This document shows, one piece after another, positions 4,905 to 5,677 of a stretch of 5,677 nucleotides of DNA (the stretch's first letter is position 1; every line of letters starts with the position of its first letter). The position numbers were made by a program, and so were the translations under genes. The DNA lies in assembly GCA_026386995.1 (NCBI GenBank), contig JAPLMO010000505.1:1-5677 (forward strand), written 5' to 3'. The notes below the pieces were generated by a model. That model saw only the letters and a program-made list of their open reading frames with translations, did not search any database and had not been told where the DNA came from. The DNA comes from Planctomycetota bacterium (lineage in GTDB: Bacteria; Planctomycetota; Phycisphaerae; FEN-1346).

Positions 4905-5677
4905 TCACAGAACCATCGCCTCCGGATCCTTTTCCAATCGCGACAGGACAACAGGCCCCGCATCCGTAATAAGCACATCATCTTCGATGCGGATGCCGAA
5001 CTGCCCCCTGAGGTAAATCCCCGGCTCGACCGTCACCACCATGCCGGGCGCCAGCCGCCCCTTGACACCGCGGGCGAAATTGGGCGCCTCGTGGACCTCG
5101 CGGCCGATGCCGTGGCCGGTCCCGTGCTGAAAGTTATCGCCGAAACCCGCATCGTCAATCGGGCCGCGGGCGGCCGCATGCACTTCTTTGAGCGGCGCGG
5201 CGGGCCGGGCAGCCGCTATGGCTGCCGCCTGCGCCTCCTGAACAACGGTGTATACTGAACGAACTTGTGGGCGGATTCTACCGACGAAAAGCACCCGTGT
5301 CAAGTCGGACACATAGCCGCTTACCCGAGCCCCGAAGTCGATCAGCAAGACCGAGCCGCTCTTGAGGCGACGCCCGCTTGGCCTGGCATGCGGCATGGCC
5401 GCCGCCGCGTTGATCGCGCAGATCGTCGGAAAACTTGCCGCCTCCGCCCCCGCCAGACGCATCAGATGCTCCAGTTCCGCCGCAATGCGGACCTCCGTCA
5501 TCCCGAGTTCAATGCGCTTGCGCAACTCGCCGAACGCCGCCTCGGCGACACGGACCGCCGCGCGGATCGCACGCAGTTCCGTCTCGTCCTTGACGATCCG
5601 CAACTCGCGGATAAGCCCCGCCGCCTGCCCCAGCCGCACACCCCGGCCGAGGCCCTTCTCCAGCCGTGACTTCAGGC
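4905..5677 (-). CDS. M24B metallopeptidase (Xaa-Pro aminopeptidase/dipeptidase), C-terminal part; 5' end beyond window
   Basis: Removes or cleaves N-terminal residues preceding proline, using two metal ions in a pita-bread fold. Numbering residues from the valine codon at 5639, the metal ligands are all present: D101 (LIDFGA), D112 (YVSDLTR, the standard 11-residue spacing), H176 (HGTGHGIG), E205 (VEPGIY) and E219 (RIEDDV). Substrate-site histidines appear in PHARPS (83-88) and VHE (182-184). The linker [18 protein letters not shown] (11-28) is the usual entry to this catalytic domain. The frame continues without a stop to the window's right edge, so the GTG at 5639 is an internal valine and the N-terminal creatinase-like domain is off the window. 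Stop is TGA at 4905-4907. It is first of the visible genes in the operon with accB and accC. Aminopeptidase P and prolidase cannot be told apart here. Confidence 0.93.
   Translation of the reverse strand, partial: LKSRLEKGLGRGVRLGQAAGLIRELRIVKDETELRAIRAAVRVAEAAFGELRKRIELGMTEVRIAAELEHLMRLAGAEAASFPTICAINAAAAMPHARPSGRRLKSGSVLLIDFGARVSGYVSDLTRVLFVGRIRPQVRSVYTVVQEAQAAAIAAARPAAPLKEVHAAARGPIDDAGFGDNFQHGTGHGIGREVHEAPNFARGVKGRLAPGMVVTVEPGIYLRGQFGIRIEDDVLITDAGPVVLSRLEKDPEAMVL

Noticed and set aside
2897..5258. Long + strand open frames (2897-4315 and 4245-5258) opposite the acc operon
   Set aside because: They are antisense to accC, accB and the peptidase, which have complete family motifs. Long antisense frames are common in GC-rich genes.
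5637..5639. GTG at 5639 as the start of the peptidase
   Set aside because: The frame stays open to the right edge, and the family has an N-terminal domain before this point, so this is an internal valine.

Overview
The window looks like a chromosomal segment from a GC-rich bacterium. Planctomycetota or a nearby PVC-type lineage is my best guess. It rests only on the pepP-like/accB/accC gene order, the GC-rich coding style and the abundant REP-like palindromes, so it is weak. Two transcription units converge on an unusually structured, apparently non-coding region of about 850 bp.

Left part (1-2127, + strand): the C-terminal 708 residues of an Eco57I-like type IIG restriction-modification enzyme. 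The N6-adenine methyltransferase domain, target-recognition region and helical C-terminus are visible. The N-terminal part, where the nuclease would be expected, lies off the left edge. GC content falls clearly in the target-recognition half.

Middle (2128-2977): no convincing gene. From left to right it holds a nested, mirror-image REP/BIME-like structure (2144-2435), a textbook intrinsic terminator for the + strand gene (2451-2474), further GC palindromes, a tandem repeat whose minus strand carries six evenly spaced GGG tracts (potential G-quadruplex), and a 269-bp segment (2683-2951). That segment is bounded by two nearly identical 33-nt stem-loops and contains a 10-bp-phased GATCAAAA array and a 14-bp perfect palindrome. 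It is the part of the window that known genes explain least.

Right part (2978-5677, - strand): an ordinary housekeeping operon transcribed leftward, made of an M24B Xaa-Pro aminopeptidase (5' end off the right edge), accB (biotin carboxyl carrier protein) and accC (biotin carboxylase). AccB and AccC together form the biotin-carboxylation half of acetyl-CoA carboxylase, which commits carbon to fatty-acid synthesis. The carboxyltransferase genes accA and accD are not in view. Gaps are short (51 and 25 nt), with Shine-Dalgarno-like sequences before accB and accC.

I see no wholly new gene system. The unexplained signal is the structured DNA between the two convergent units. The defence gene on the left is of a known class.
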